From: Verpa conica
Lineage: Eukaryota > Ascomycota > Pezizomycetes > Pezizales > Morchellaceae
Direction: 5' to 3'
Length of the DNA: 64,000 nt
Assembly (NCBI GenBank): GCA_033030425.1
Contig: JAUFSD010000005.1
Span: 1,167,001-1,231,000 of the forward strand
The position numbers and the translations under genes are program-made. Under the pieces are notes generated by a model. The model was given only the letters and a program-made list of their open reading frames with translations. It made no database searches and had not been told where the DNA came from. This document shows positions 34,165-45,467 of this stretch, piece after piece (the first letter of the stretch is position 1; each line of letters begins with the position of its first letter).

Positions 34165-34586
34165 TTTGTAAGGGTTGGGAGTTTTTTGTTTGTAGATTGG
34201 TGGTACTTTTGTATAGGTATGTACTTTGGTAATGAAGTTAAGTTGGTATGGGGTCTGGAGTTCATATGCGGGAAGCACTTAAATAAACTAGAGGAGGTGA
34301 GCTTCAGAACCTCTATTCCTGTTAATGTTGGATCTTGAAATCCTGTGAAAAATAAAGAAGAGTATACGTAGGTTAAGCTGTTTCAAGTGTTGGCAACTTG
34401 ATTTAATCCTATCAAGATAAATAAAGTAGTAATCCTTCAAAAACGTAGCCGATAGTTTTCAAGAAGACACGGTGCACAATGTAATATGTTGGACCGGGGT
34501 TTCAAGAGATAGAAAATATACTTGAGATAAGCGTAGCGTAGTAATAGAATGTAAAGAATGGAAGAGAGATAGACTAGGAGATTTTA
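34165..34586. other. Intergenic
   Basis: Contains the promoter of the gene at 34164 and no other feature. Confidence 0.4.
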
Positions 34587-35024
34587 CTAGGGGTCTGGCA
34601 TCAATGCTAGAGTGTTCTGAAAGCATTCAATAGATTTCATGCATTTCTCTAAGTGCACCGCCGTACCTAGTATTTGAAGGCGAAGTACAATTGTTGACTT
34701 TGTCACTAAATCTGACTCATCGAAGTGCATTGCCTTTAATTGTAGTAATTCGGCCTCGCTATTAGCCGAGTTATAATCCTCTTGAATCTCTGATAACCGA
34801 GCATGACATTTTGCGAGCTTCGCATGTGCCTGTTCAGCTTCATGCAAATATAGTGATGCGAGCTCATCAGCGTATTCAATGGCAATAAGTAATGATTGTT
34901 TAGTTGTTGGTGGTGATATAGTGTTCCTATCGAGTTGGTCCTGGAGAGCTCTTATCCGATGAGCGTATAAAGTTTCCAGTACTTCTAAAGTAGAGGTAGG
35001 GGTTACGTCTTCTAGGGTTGACAT
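34587..35024 (-). CDS. Small coiled-coil protein
   Basis: A single exon gives 145 aa. It is almost wholly helical by composition: TLEVLETLYAHRIRALQDQL, then EYADELASLYLHEAEQAHAK and LAKCHARLSEIQEDYNSANS give heptad-like leucine/alanine spacing, as in a coiled coil. There is no signal peptide or membrane segment. Not recognised. Confidence 0.5.
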   Translation of the reverse strand: MSTLEDVTPTSTLEVLETLYAHRIRALQDQLDRNTISPPTTKQSLLIAIEYADELASLYLHEAEQAHAKLAKCHARLSEIQEDYNSANSEAELLQLKAMHFDESDLVTKSTIVLRLQILGTAVHLEKCMKSIECFQNTLALMPDP

Positions 35025-35824
35025 AGCTATGTTATCTATTAGAGTGGTGCTACGGGCTTCTTATTATTTCAGGGGGCTTTTTACTTTATCTGCACTTTGC
35101 CGAAAAATACTAGTTATATATTCGTGATGTGTATGTAGATTTCAAGGGGCTATATGTATGCCCAAGTTGTGATTGTAGAACTAGCTAATACGAATATGTA
35201 AGCACGTACAGTAAGCATTGATCAAGAATCCAGTTATTTAATTTCGGCTAGGTAGCGATTTCAAAGTTCTAGAGTTCAAAAAGAATCGATATGAATTAAT
35301 TTGGACCTAGCCAGCCGTGAATATCATGTTTGTGACTGGTCTAGCTGCTGGCTGGAGATTAGTTATGGTAGTATATAGTACTAGAGACAAGATTGAGAAT
35401 GAACCATGCAACGGGATACGAACTTGTAAAATCACAACATTTGATGATGATATCGATAATAAACGGGAGAAGGTGGGAGAAAGGAGAAAATGTTTTATAG
35501 CTATGTGGATTAGGGTTAAAATAATCGCGCTGTTTGACATAATCTGCTGACATAATAGTTGAAGTGCTCTAGACTGTTGTGCATATCTCATCATGTTGGG
35601 GAACATCTAGGAATGGTCTGTGCTCCAAGCCCCTCAAGAAACATAATCTTTGGTATTTAATTGTATTTTATTATCTAGTAGAGTCAGTCCGATTATAATT
35701 TGGGACTATGGAGCTGCCAGTATCTGTAGGCTATTAAATACTTGATAGGCTAGTAAACTACACATTAAGGGTCCCAACGAATATTTTTTAAATGTGCTTC
35801 CAAGCGCTTCAGCTAGTTCGTCAA
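35025..35824. other. Intergenic
   Basis: No supportable gene. Overlapping short frames near 35300-35600 are open on both strands by chance. Confidence 0.4.
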
Positions 35825-36406
35825 TCAATTATTGGGCATGTATCTTTCACAGATCTTACTGATTAGTGAAAGTGCATATTCCGTTCGTAACTGGGCACTT
35901 GCGGCTTTATCGTGGTATGCTTCCTTATCCTCATCCTCCTCCTCATCCTCCTCCCCTCTTTTATGGAAATCAAGTGTCTTCATATTATGATAATCAATCT
36001 CGTGGTCAAACGTTTTCTTATCCACCGGTTTCCCATCAACTGTATATTCAGCCCAGTTTTTCCAATCCCCGTCCGGCGATTCAGGGCTGAGAGCATGCCT
36101 TTCCGAGTCGTTATCTAGAACCTCTCTGATAAAAGCTTCCTTCGTCACCAGCTTACCGTCCACAGTCATTTCGGGCCAGTCTTGCCACATCTCTGGAGCC
36201 TCTTTGTCTTGCCAGAGGAAGATATCAATCATTTTCCACGCGTTCTGACGAACGGTGGCTGAAGTGTAGGGGTTTTCCACTAGGTTAACTAGCTCGGAGA
36301 AGCTGAATTCGCTGAGCTGTTCCGTCGTGATTTCATTTTGCTGGGCTGGACCGCTGGGGTTGCTTCCACCAGGCGCAGAACTTGACTGAGGGAAATTGGG
36401 TCGCAT
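35825..36406 (-). CDS. Acidic protein with two WxxWxExTVDGK repeats
   Basis: A single exon gives 193 aa. After a Ser/Pro/Gln-rich start the protein has two copies of one motif: WQDWPEMTVDGKLVTKEAF and WKNWAEYTVDGKPVDKKTF, about 40 aa apart. An acidic run (GEEDEEEDEDKEAYHDK) follows, encoded by a GA-rich tract, and then a helical end. There is no signal peptide. The repeat looks like a small folded unit with conserved tryptophans. I do not know a family with it. Confidence 0.5.
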   Translation of the reverse strand: MRPNFPQSSSAPGGSNPSGPAQQNEITTEQLSEFSFSELVNLVENPYTSATVRQNAWKMIDIFLWQDKEAPEMWQDWPEMTVDGKLVTKEAFIREVLDNDSERHALSPESPDGDWKNWAEYTVDGKPVDKKTFDHEIDYHNMKTLDFHKRGEEDEEEDEDKEAYHDKAASAQLRTEYALSLISKICERYMPNN

Positions 36407-37146
36407 TTTTATTCAGGTGTCAAGGGTTTTCGTTGCTGCTGAAGCCTTCTAGTTGGAGCGAGTGGGGCTTTGGGGTTTAGGGGGGAAGCCATGGATAGCC
36501 CCTATTAAATAATATTGACTGTTATCTTTTGCACTTCTGTGTCCGGCGGTATTTCTTTGTCGTGTTTTATTGGAAGACACGGTGGCGATAGTATATATGT
36601 GTTGTTAATTGGTCTAAACTATATTTTGCCCTGCCATTATTCTTATGTCCTGAGATATAGGGTTTATTGAGATGCAGCACAAGACCCTTTATATAATGTG
36701 ATGACTGTTATAAAGATAGATGACATATTAAGGGTTATATGCACATATATATGACCGACCAATCGGAAAGAGCTGAATAGTCGTATAGGCTGAAGTATAA
36801 CTTATTCCGCTTGATAATGAACTATCTACTGTAGAAATTTATTGTTAAATTAAATGTAGCCGGTAGAATCCTGCATACTCGATCTTACGGGCTATCCTTT
36901 CTAGAGGCCTTTCATTAACAGTAGTTACTGCCGCACGAGTTAATGCCATAAAGGTACTATATGTGACTTTACATTAACCTGGGAGCGTTATACGGAACTA
37001 AGTGAAATACAAGTGTAAGATAGATAAAATACTATATATTCATTGCTTTTAGGGATTCGGTATATATATACCGCTATTGTACAACAATCTAAACTCCTAG
37101 CCACTTCTATAAACAATCACTAAAAGCTTCTGTTCTTAGGTATAGG
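36407..37146. other. Intergenic
   Basis: No gene seen. A/T-rich. Confidence 0.4.
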
Positions 37147-37929
37147 CTAGTGCTTCTCTGGATTACAATCATAACATCCCCAGCCACAGTCGATGTCCTC
37201 ATCTACGTCCTCGGGGTCTGTAGGTATATGCGTGTTCTTCTCCGGATTACAGTCGTAGCATCCCCAGCCACAGTCGAGATCATCTATCTCCTCAGGGTCT
37301 GTAGCTATGTGTAGGTGTTTCTCCGGATTACAATCATAGCATCCCCAACCACAGTCGAGGTCCGCATCTGTGTATTTAGAATCTATAGTTTGATTAGAGT
37401 AGATATATTGCTCTGAAGAACCATATGTGAGTCGATAGGTCTCACCACATTGTTTACCATGACCACCCGAAACCCGGTTAGTATCCGCTTTGTTATTTGA
37501 ATTATGCAACGTTACAAGCTGTGCGGGGGGCGGGGGTGGTGCGCCACTACCGTGATTGTGAGGTCTTTCAGTCTCCCAGGTGTGGAGATCGGGTCGCGCA
37601 CCAACTACTGTATTGTTCTTGACTCTTGTGGAGACCCTAGACTTTGATAGGCTAGCATCTTTCTTCTTTGTGGAGGAGTTCTGTAGTGAGGTAGGCGACA
37701 GGGCGGGTGACGGGAAAGGGGTGTACGGAGTATATTCACTTCCCGCTGAATGGTTGTCCCACAGAATTTCTGAAGGCTTGGAGGCCTCTTCGAAGTTAGA
37801 GGGGCGGCTGGGTAGTAGTAAAGATGTTAGCTCGTTTGAGTAAGGTATAGGGGAGGAAAGATGTAGAGATTCAGCTTCATCTTTTGAGTGGAAGAAGTTC
37901 TCAGAAGGACAGAAGTCGTATGGGTGCAT
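37147..37929 (-). CDS. Protein with three C-terminal Cys-rich repeats
   Basis: From the ATG at 37929 the frame gives 260 aa. It stays open upstream, so an extra exon is possible. The first two thirds look disordered and are Ser/Pro-rich (TPYTPFPSPALSPTSLQNSS; GSGAPPPPPAQ). The last about 75 aa hold three near-identical units of 27-28 aa. Each contains D-x-DCGWGCYDCNPEK, a C-x3-C-x2-C arrangement, joined by HIATDPEE-like acidic linkers. The invariant cysteines and tryptophan with acidic neighbours suggest a metal-binding or redox mini-domain. There is no signal peptide. The family is unknown to me. Confidence 0.6.
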   Translation of the reverse strand: MHPYDFCPSENFFHSKDEAESLHLSSPIPYSNELTSLLLPSRPSNFEEASKPSEILWDNHSAGSEYTPYTPFPSPALSPTSLQNSSTKKKDASLSKSRVSTRVKNNTVVGARPDLHTWETERPHNHGSGAPPPPPAQLVTLHNSNNKADTNRVSGGHGKQCGETYRLTYGSSEQYIYSNQTIDSKYTDADLDCGWGCYDCNPEKHLHIATDPEEIDDLDCGWGCYDCNPEKNTHIPTDPEDVDEDIDCGWGCYDCNPEKH

Positions 37930-39208
37930 GTTTATCGGGTTGCTGAGTTTATCTCTGTATCGTACCGAGTCCGAACTAAGATATTGATAGGGCAAAAGAG
38001 TTATTTGTTTCTAATGACCAATAACCAGAAAATCTATTGAATACTTTATAATGCTTAAAATTGTTATCAAGATATACCATGAGGTTAATTGATTGTGAAG
38101 CCTTGAAAAGACTTGATGTTCGCTGCCCTGATTCATGATGAAAATACATACTTGAATCATAGCTATGCTGGAGCTATTTTTGGATGTTCTAATTCATTAA
38201 TTCTCATATCCCGACCTAGTCTTGGTGAGCGTAACACTTGCTGATGCCTTCATATAGGTAGGTTGTGTGGCTTTAACACGTTGCATTCCGGTAGAGCATA
38301 CTTTGGGATATCTACTCTACACCACGATCTTAATTCTGAAGGTTCATCCGACTTAAGCCTACTATTTCTTGCTAGATTCCTCGGCTAATCTTTCGCTCTT
38401 TCTTTTTACCGTAGTATAAGAGCATAGAAAGATTTTGATGGAAGCTCTCAATTCAAATCTCTACCACCTAAGAGGAACTTTTCTCACTCGGTAATAGCAT
38501 AGCGACCCCCTTTAGCGATTCTCTTGATGACAAGTCAACAAATACTTCTTACCTATCCACAAGACTACTTCACCCACGAACAGCCATCGAGCCACCAGAA
38601 ATAAAACGATAAATAAACCCTAATAACCCGAAACGTATCCATTAACATGCTAGGATAATCACTTATCCCCTTCGTGGGGAAGATGGGCCACTCCATTGAA
38701 CGCTAGTGTGCGTCCCAGGGAGCAATACGGCACGTGAATTCCTTCAACCAGGTAGATTCATTGTTGCCTCGTTGAAACTCTCGAATTACTGATAGAAAGA
38801 GGTGCGCTAAACCTTATCCACTAATATAGACTTTGTTATTTTTCTTTGAACTGGCTGTTTCTAATAGCACGACTAATAAGAGCCCGGACAAGGGTGGGAA
38901 TGGCGTAAAGGACTTAGTATCCCGCTTGATGTATGTTACTGTACTAAATGCGCTAAGATGTGGCTTTTGAGCGGCATTATTAAGTTCTCCCTCGCTATCC
39001 GACGTTTCTTTGTCACGACTCAGGTTTAGGTTTTTAGCCACAAACTACGTGCATGTGCGATGGATTCGTGAGCCGCATGGAGAAACCCTCTATACACATA
39101 GTCTGCGGGAAATATATTACTACAGAGAGCAGAAGTAACATATAAGTGGGTCAACCCCACCTAAGCAATCATTACATCAGTTCCTCCCCCCCTCCCAACT
39201 AGACAACA
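37930..39208. other. Intergenic
   Basis: No clear gene. A 75-codon minus-strand frame at 38814-39041 lacks features and is left uncalled. Confidence 0.4.
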
Positions 39209-39235
39209 CCCCCCCCCCCCCAAAAAAAAAAAAAA
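39209..39235. repeat. C13/A14 homopolymer pair before gene 39240
   Basis: Thirteen C are followed at once by fourteen A, ending five bases before the next ATG. Such runs vary in length between individuals and are also prone to sequencing error. Confidence 0.8.
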
Positions 39236-39239
39236 GAAT

Positions 39240-39890
39240 ATGTCAAACGCCCCCAAAAAAACTACCCAGGCATCATCTATAGCCGATGAAGATGATCCGA
39301 TCATTTTTCCAGGTGATGAGCCAACAGAGCCTCAGAGCAGTACTCTAGCAGCGAGAGATGAGCTATCGAGAACTGTCGAAAAACTTCTGAGTCTGGCAAA
39401 ATTCCAGAGTAGAGGCCTTTATAGTGCCATAGTAGCGCTTGAGAATATCAAAGAGGATCTCCGGCACTACGATATTCCTCGTATATATGCTAGCAAAGAG
39501 AGCCTGAGGGATGCATTTAAACAGCAGAATAAGTGCCATCAATCGTGGGCTGTACTGATTGATAAGTTTAACGCAGCTGAATACCCTATTATAGGGGACC
39601 TGAAGGGGACCAAGGAGCCGGAGATTGAAGAGGAAGAGGGAGAGGCAGTGGAGGACATAAAGGCCCCTGACGGTAATAGGACAGTGCGTAGTCCTATCCG
39701 GGGAGCGTACGAACGAAGATGGAAGAGACCATCGCCAAGGATATCTAGGGTTACAAGGAGTTTCGAGAAACAACTACGAGTTGGTGCTGGTATTACAGAA
39801 GCGGGACTTAAGGGGAAATATCAGTGTGAAATATGTGATTGTCAGCATTCGGGGGTACCTGAAGCAGTGACTCTTGGTAATGAGAACTAG
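39240..39890 (+). CDS. Unknown protein with CxxCxC end
   Basis: A single exon gives 216 aa with no signal peptide. The start is acidic and Ser/Pro-rich. A helical middle (SRTVEKLLSLAKFQSRGLYS) runs into an acidic stretch (EIEEEEGEAVED) and then a basic stretch (RGAYERRWKRPSPRISRVTR). The end carries YQCEICDCQH, a C-x2-C-x-C-x-H group that may bind zinc. Not recognised. Confidence 0.5.
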   Translation: MSNAPKKTTQASSIADEDDPIIFPGDEPTEPQSSTLAARDELSRTVEKLLSLAKFQSRGLYSAIVALENIKEDLRHYDIPRIYASKESLRDAFKQQNKCHQSWAVLIDKFNAAEYPIIGDLKGTKEPEIEEEEGEAVEDIKAPDGNRTVRSPIRGAYERRWKRPSPRISRVTRSFEKQLRVGAGITEAGLKGKYQCEICDCQHSGVPEAVTLGNEN

Positions 39891-40599
39891 TTAGTCATTG
39901 CTTAATTAATTAAGAGGACAGTTGTACCTTTCGTAAAAACTTTCAATAGCTCTACCGAAACTTGAATTATTACTAAAGGGTTTTATAAACTACAATAATG
40001 AATAAAAAAACTTCAAGATAACCAGTCTGCTATAGCCTACGATGCCATAATTATACAAGTGTAGGTCAATTTAAGAACAGTGAATTTTTAAAAACCTATC
40101 AGCGTGCCCCCCAAAAATTAGTTGTATTAATCTGTGATATAAGTAATTTATAAGGAAGGAAGAAAGGAATCCGTGATATAAACTCAAGAATAATTGTATT
40201 AGGGCAATAGTATGTCGCATGGTAGTTAACTTTGGGTGTCGGCTGATATAGGGCTATAGTAATATATATATAAGGGCTCTAGGTTATATCACTCTCATTA
40301 GCGCCCATGGGGATGAGTGATGGGTTTTAAACTCATAGAGAAATGTGGCATTTGCGTTCTATTCTTTGATAAAATAGTCAATGATATAATAATCCTCCCA
40401 AGTTTCTTACTAAACCATTCACTCTCTGAGTCCGTGTATTTTACGAGATATATAAGCCTATCAAAAAGAACTCCAAAATGCGTACAAAAATAACGAAGAT
40501 AGCAAACAGAGGACTGAACCAAAGATTGTCGGAGTAAACCTATAATTAATTTAGTTTATGGAATTATTGGGGTATGGAATATTTTTTAAATTGAAATAT
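39891..40599. other. Intergenic
   Basis: 3' flank shared with the convergent NACHT-ankyrin gene. A/T-rich; nothing else seen. Confidence 0.4.
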
Positions 40600-43500
40600 T
40601 TACCTATTATCATATAATCGTATGAACATGCTATCCTGCCACCAAGAGGCTGCCTTACTCTTCACTAGTCCACCCAGTGCTATATCTAGAAGATTAACAT
40701 CTGTCTTCCCGGCTCGTGTTGCATATTGTAGTGCTGTGTCCCCGTCGTTGTTTTTAGCTAGAACATCGGCACCCCCATCGAGTAGTAGCTGGACGACGGT
40801 ACTAAACCCACAAAGTGCCGCACAGTGCAGGGCTGTATTACCAACGTTGTTTTTTGTAGATACCTCAGCGCCCTCCTGCAGTAGCAGTTGCACTATATGT
40901 GTGTGTCCTCCAGTACCAGCATAGTGTAAAGCTGTGCTACCAACATCGTTCCTGCTTGACGGATCAGAGCCCTTCTCTATTAGTAGCTGGGCAGCAGCTT
41001 TATGTCCTTTTGTCGCGGCATAATGTAGTGGTGTATCCCCATTATGGTCCTTTACTGAGAATTCAGCATCGTTATCTAGTAATATTTGGATAACGGCCTC
41101 GTTTCCGCCGATCGCTGCAAAATGCAGTGCTGTTAATCCTGTCATATTCCGTAAGGGATGCTCTATCCCCTTATCAAGAAGAATCTTTACTAAAGCGACG
41201 TTTCCACTCTGTGCTGCAAGATGTAGAGCATTATTTCCAAATTTGTTAATGGTTGAAAGACTGGCACCCTTATAAAGAAGCAGCCGCACTAGTATATCGC
41301 TTCCTGCAAGTGCTGCAAAGTGAAGTGCCGTGCTATCGTTATTGTTTGACTCAGATATATCGACTCCGTGATCTAAAAGCTCTTCGACAACCTTTTGGTG
41401 CCCCTGGCGCACCGCCAGCTGGAGGGCCGTACCCCCATCGTTGTTCCGAGTAGAAGTATTGGCACCCTTCTCTAAGAGCATACAAACTATTCTTTTGTGT
41501 CCTTCCCAGGCTCCAAGGTGGAGGGCTGTATTTCCTTCTTTTTCTTGGGTCGAAATATCAAGACCCTTAGCTATCAGTAGCTCAGCGGCTATCCTATGCC
41601 CTCCAAACGCTGCGCTATGAAGAGGTGTATATCCGCTCTCATTAAGTGCCATAATATCTGCGCCATTATCTAGCAGAGTGTGGATTACAACCTTATGCCC
41701 TTGATAGGCTGCAAGATGGACACAAGTATTTCCTGCTTGGTCACGGTCGGAGATGTTAGCACCGTTAATTAAGAGCTGATGAACAACTTTGTCATGTCCG
41801 TTAGCCACAGCGGTGAGAAAGGCTGTTCTTTGATGCATATTCTGGGCTGACAGGTCGGCGCCTTTATCTAACAGGAGCTGAACCACAGTTCTGTCTCCAC
41901 CAGAGGCTGCATGGTGGAGGGCTGTAGATCCGGAACTATCTTGAAATGAGAGATGGGGCCCATTTTCTAAGAGGATCTGCACAACCTTCTCGTGGCCTTG
42001 ATATGCTGCGGCTAATAAAGGTGTTGTTCCTTCAGTATTGGCCATAGAAGCCTCCGCACCTTCCTCTAATAGTAGCTGAACTACATCCTCGTACCCCCGA
42101 TGTGCGGCGATAAGAAGGGGTGTAGTATTTTTCAGATCCCGAGAAGAAACATCGGCGCCTTTATCTAAAAGCAACTGAACTGCTTCTATATGCCCTCCGG
42201 CTACTGCCGCATGCAGAGCTGTAGTTCCTTCCACACCCCGCTCTTCGATGTCTACTCCACTCTCCAGTAGAACTTGTATGACTTCTGTACTTCCACCAGA
42301 AGCCGCAATCTGGAGTATTGTTTGTCCATGGTCATCGGTGACTGATAGGCTGGCCCCCTCTTGGAGTAGTCGACGAACAATATCAACATGTCCAATATAT
42401 GAAGCTATATATAATGGAACGCATATCCTCTGATAGCTCTCTGGAGAGATCCATCCGCCAAACCTCTCCTCGTAATTACGAAAGACCTGCACGGCTGAAC
42501 CCATGTTACCAGGGCTTTCCAAGCACTTAAGACATGCATGGGTTAATAAGTTCTGGTCGGAGGCTTTGATATGATATGATAAATAACGGGAAGCGTAGTC
42601 TAGAAAAGGGTATGTCTTAAGCCGGGCCTGAAAGGATACATAGGACGTACAGGGGCCTTGCGCAAAGGCTTTGAACGAAACGTAAGTAGTGCAAGCTACA
42701 GCGACTATGGTATTTGATTGCTCCGGAATAACAGACCTTCTCAGGAGGTATTCCTGAACAGTGAAGTGAGTGAGGCGAATATGGCTGCTATCTCCATCCA
42801 CAGTCACAAGACCTGCGCAAACATCGAGAACTGTCGCCTTATCGGGTAGATCCATCTTGTCAAGTTCGTATCTATCCGGTTCTATTGATACTGCCACTCG
42901 AAGCTCATCTACTGTAAGCGTCCGCTGAGCCTTGACGAGCCACAAAAGGATCATTTGCCCCAGCTTTGCACAGCTTTCTGATTGGCTGTGGATTCTTTCA
43001 ATACATCTGTCATAGGCTGACTCCAGAGGCCCAGCCCCTGCGGAAGCACTTCTCAACTTAGCTAGTGCAGTCAACAACTGCTTTGTGGTGGTTTGTTGAC
43101 ATAAATACTCTATGTGGAAGTAGACGACCAAAAACCTATCCGAATCAGTATGCTACTAAGATATCGGTGAACCAAATTACCCACATCCCCTGTGCACAAT
43201 CAATAAGCTCAGCGATTATTCTCCCTTGACATCTTGCCTGCTCAATCAGGCGACTTGCCCGGGGACTGTCATTAATTCTCTGCTGGACATAGATCTCGAT
43301 ATCTTCTTTTTGTGCTGACAATTCGATCTTTGACCAGCCCTGAAACGATTTCTGAATATCTTCAGGATATTGTCGACTAGTAACGAATAGGCTAGCACCG
43401 TCCCTTCCCATTCGGTGGAATAACGGAAATAAATGTTTTCGTTGGCTGTACGGGTCACATTCGTCCAACGCGTCAAAGACCAAAAAAACACGAGTAAATG

Positions 43501-44704
43501 ATTTCAATGCCACAAGAAAGGCTCCATAAAATTCCTCAAATTTCGCTTGCTTCCCTTTTGCAACTAGCGTATCGTGCAGGTTTTCAATATCTGTGGGGAG
43601 GTCATCGATTTGGGTTGACAACTGTTTGACCAAGCTGCCAAGCACTCTATGGGGGGTTTGTTGTTCTCTATCCTGGTATTCAAAATAGATATAAGCAACC
43701 CCGTAGCTCTTCGTAACTGCTTCCTCTTCCAGATAGTCGATGACGACAGAGCTATAGTATTTCAAGTTATCAGCTGTCAAATATCTACGACCACAAAATA
43801 GAATATTATTTACCTTAATATTGTTTTTCCCGCCCCAGCTATTGCACCTGGGGTTAGTCCTGACCTCGAGTACCAGTAGAAGTCTGTTCACATACGGATA
43901 CCATAGCCCCACAACATTTGATGGTCTGGATGCTTCTTGAGCTGCTTCTGGAATTTTGGTGTCATTATAGCCATTTACCGGTACCCGGTTGCCTTCTATT
44001 TGTTATCTCAAAGTGTTTTGTGCTTGGGTCCCCTGTATATAACCAGTTGAGAACTTTGGCGCGTTTTTCAGCTGAGGCCGTAATAAATTAGTTTTATAAC
44101 CCCATCTATGAGCATGGTATATGGCCTTCTTACCTAAATTAGATGCTTCTTGGGTGGTAGCTATATCCTGGAGACTACGAACAGCTAGATTTGTATCCTT
44201 GACAAACCTCCCAATTTCCTTCGAAACTGACCTTGAACTCTTGTGAGTATTAATCAAGCCTATTGTATAGCTCGGGAATCATGACCAAACTCACAAATTG
44301 TCTGTAGTTATGGCAAATATGATCAAGCTCTTCTGTCGCTCGATCCGCGAGATATAACTCAATGTGTCCTTCTCCCTAATTGGCCATTTAAGCCTTCCAA
44401 CAATCCCCTTTAGACTCTCTGTCTCCAGCATCGACTCCAGTGCTTTCAGGTCATCAAGGCATATCTGGATCGGTCCATCTTTGGCATCAAGTACCTTCAC
44501 CGCCGCTGAATTCGGGTATCTATCGGTGTAGTCCTTTAAGATGATGAGTTGCTTGCCGAGCGAGCTTAGTTCGTTCAGTAATTCCGCTATATCCTTTGGT
44601 GCTCGCTTTACCCCGCTGATGTAGCCGTAAGTGATGGCAGTCAGTTTCCCTGTGAGTTGGATGAGGGCGATAATACTCGCAGCAAGGCCCACAACATCAG
44701 CCAT
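40600..44704 (-). pseudogene. NACHT-ankyrin STAND (NLR-like) gene, one apparent frameshift
   Basis: Six exons on the minus strand: 44704-44295, 44231-44134, 44071-43896, 43847-43814, 43751-43185, 43135-40600 (the first splice is the least certain). The N-terminus (MADVVGLAASIIALIQLTGK) is the fungal STAND N-terminal helical domain. Then come RAKVLNWLYTGDP and QPGTGKW, the Walker A motif AIAGAGKTIL (split by an intron), Walker B in VFLVFDALDEC, and the winged-helix region ending LTHFTVQEYLL. Last are 18 regular 33-aa ankyrin repeats. Such proteins act as intracellular sensors in fungi (self/non-self or partner recognition). Between GTGKW and PKFQKQLKK one base is missing (near 43960-43970) and TAA follows the Trp-Leu codons. 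So this copy is either a recent pseudogene or has a base-call error; all other frames are intact. Confidence 0.8.
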
Positions 44705-45467
44705 AGCGTTCCTATCTTTCAGGTCCCGAATGCTAACCGCTCAAGGTAATGGCATACGTTAGAGTGAGGGTGGGTGGTATGTGGTTAAGTCGGGGTAATA
44801 GGGATCCGGGTTAATACAGGGTGGTCTATCACGTGGATAGCACAAGACACAAATTGCCAAGCAGCGGCATAGCTGAGGCTCAACCTTAATACGACATCTC
44901 CGTTATCAATCTCACAGCTATCGGTGGGCCGCTAGAGCTTGTGAAGTTTACAGTTAAGTAGTCACTCTAGCCCTTTGACGTATACTATCTGGGTATATAT
45001 TCTATTATATATCATCTGGTAGGGGCCGGTTTTACAAAGGGTTTCCAGTAAGCCCAGCCTTAGAAACATAATATCATCTCGTAGTACCTCATGTATGATC
45101 ATTACACCTGGGCACTACCGGCAGGTATCAAGCTCTTCAACCTATAAATACTATAAAGTTCCAAACCCTCCCTCGATCTTTATTCTTTAGAAATACCTAG
45201 TGATTATCTATGAACCTTAGAAGAAGATTTTTATTTTGAATCATGTAATTTTTATTTCTGAGTACAAAATCTAGCACGCAGTTTTAAAATATATATGGCA
45301 TAAATCTTAGAAGAGGGTAAGGTTCAGTAATTATATAAGTAATACCAAAAAAACTATAGTTGCTATTATATTCAGACTGCTCTTGCTTTCAATACAATCG
45401 CACTAGAAAGATAATTCTCAGGAGGATCAAAACCCCGCATAGTTTAGATATAGGAAAATAGTAGATC
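44705..45467. other. Intergenic
   Basis: Promoter side of the NLR-like gene and 3' flank of the CorA-like gene. No other feature. Confidence 0.4.

Noticed and set aside
38814..39041. 75-aa minus-strand frame with an acidic start.
   Set aside because: No supporting signal; kept out for lack of evidence.
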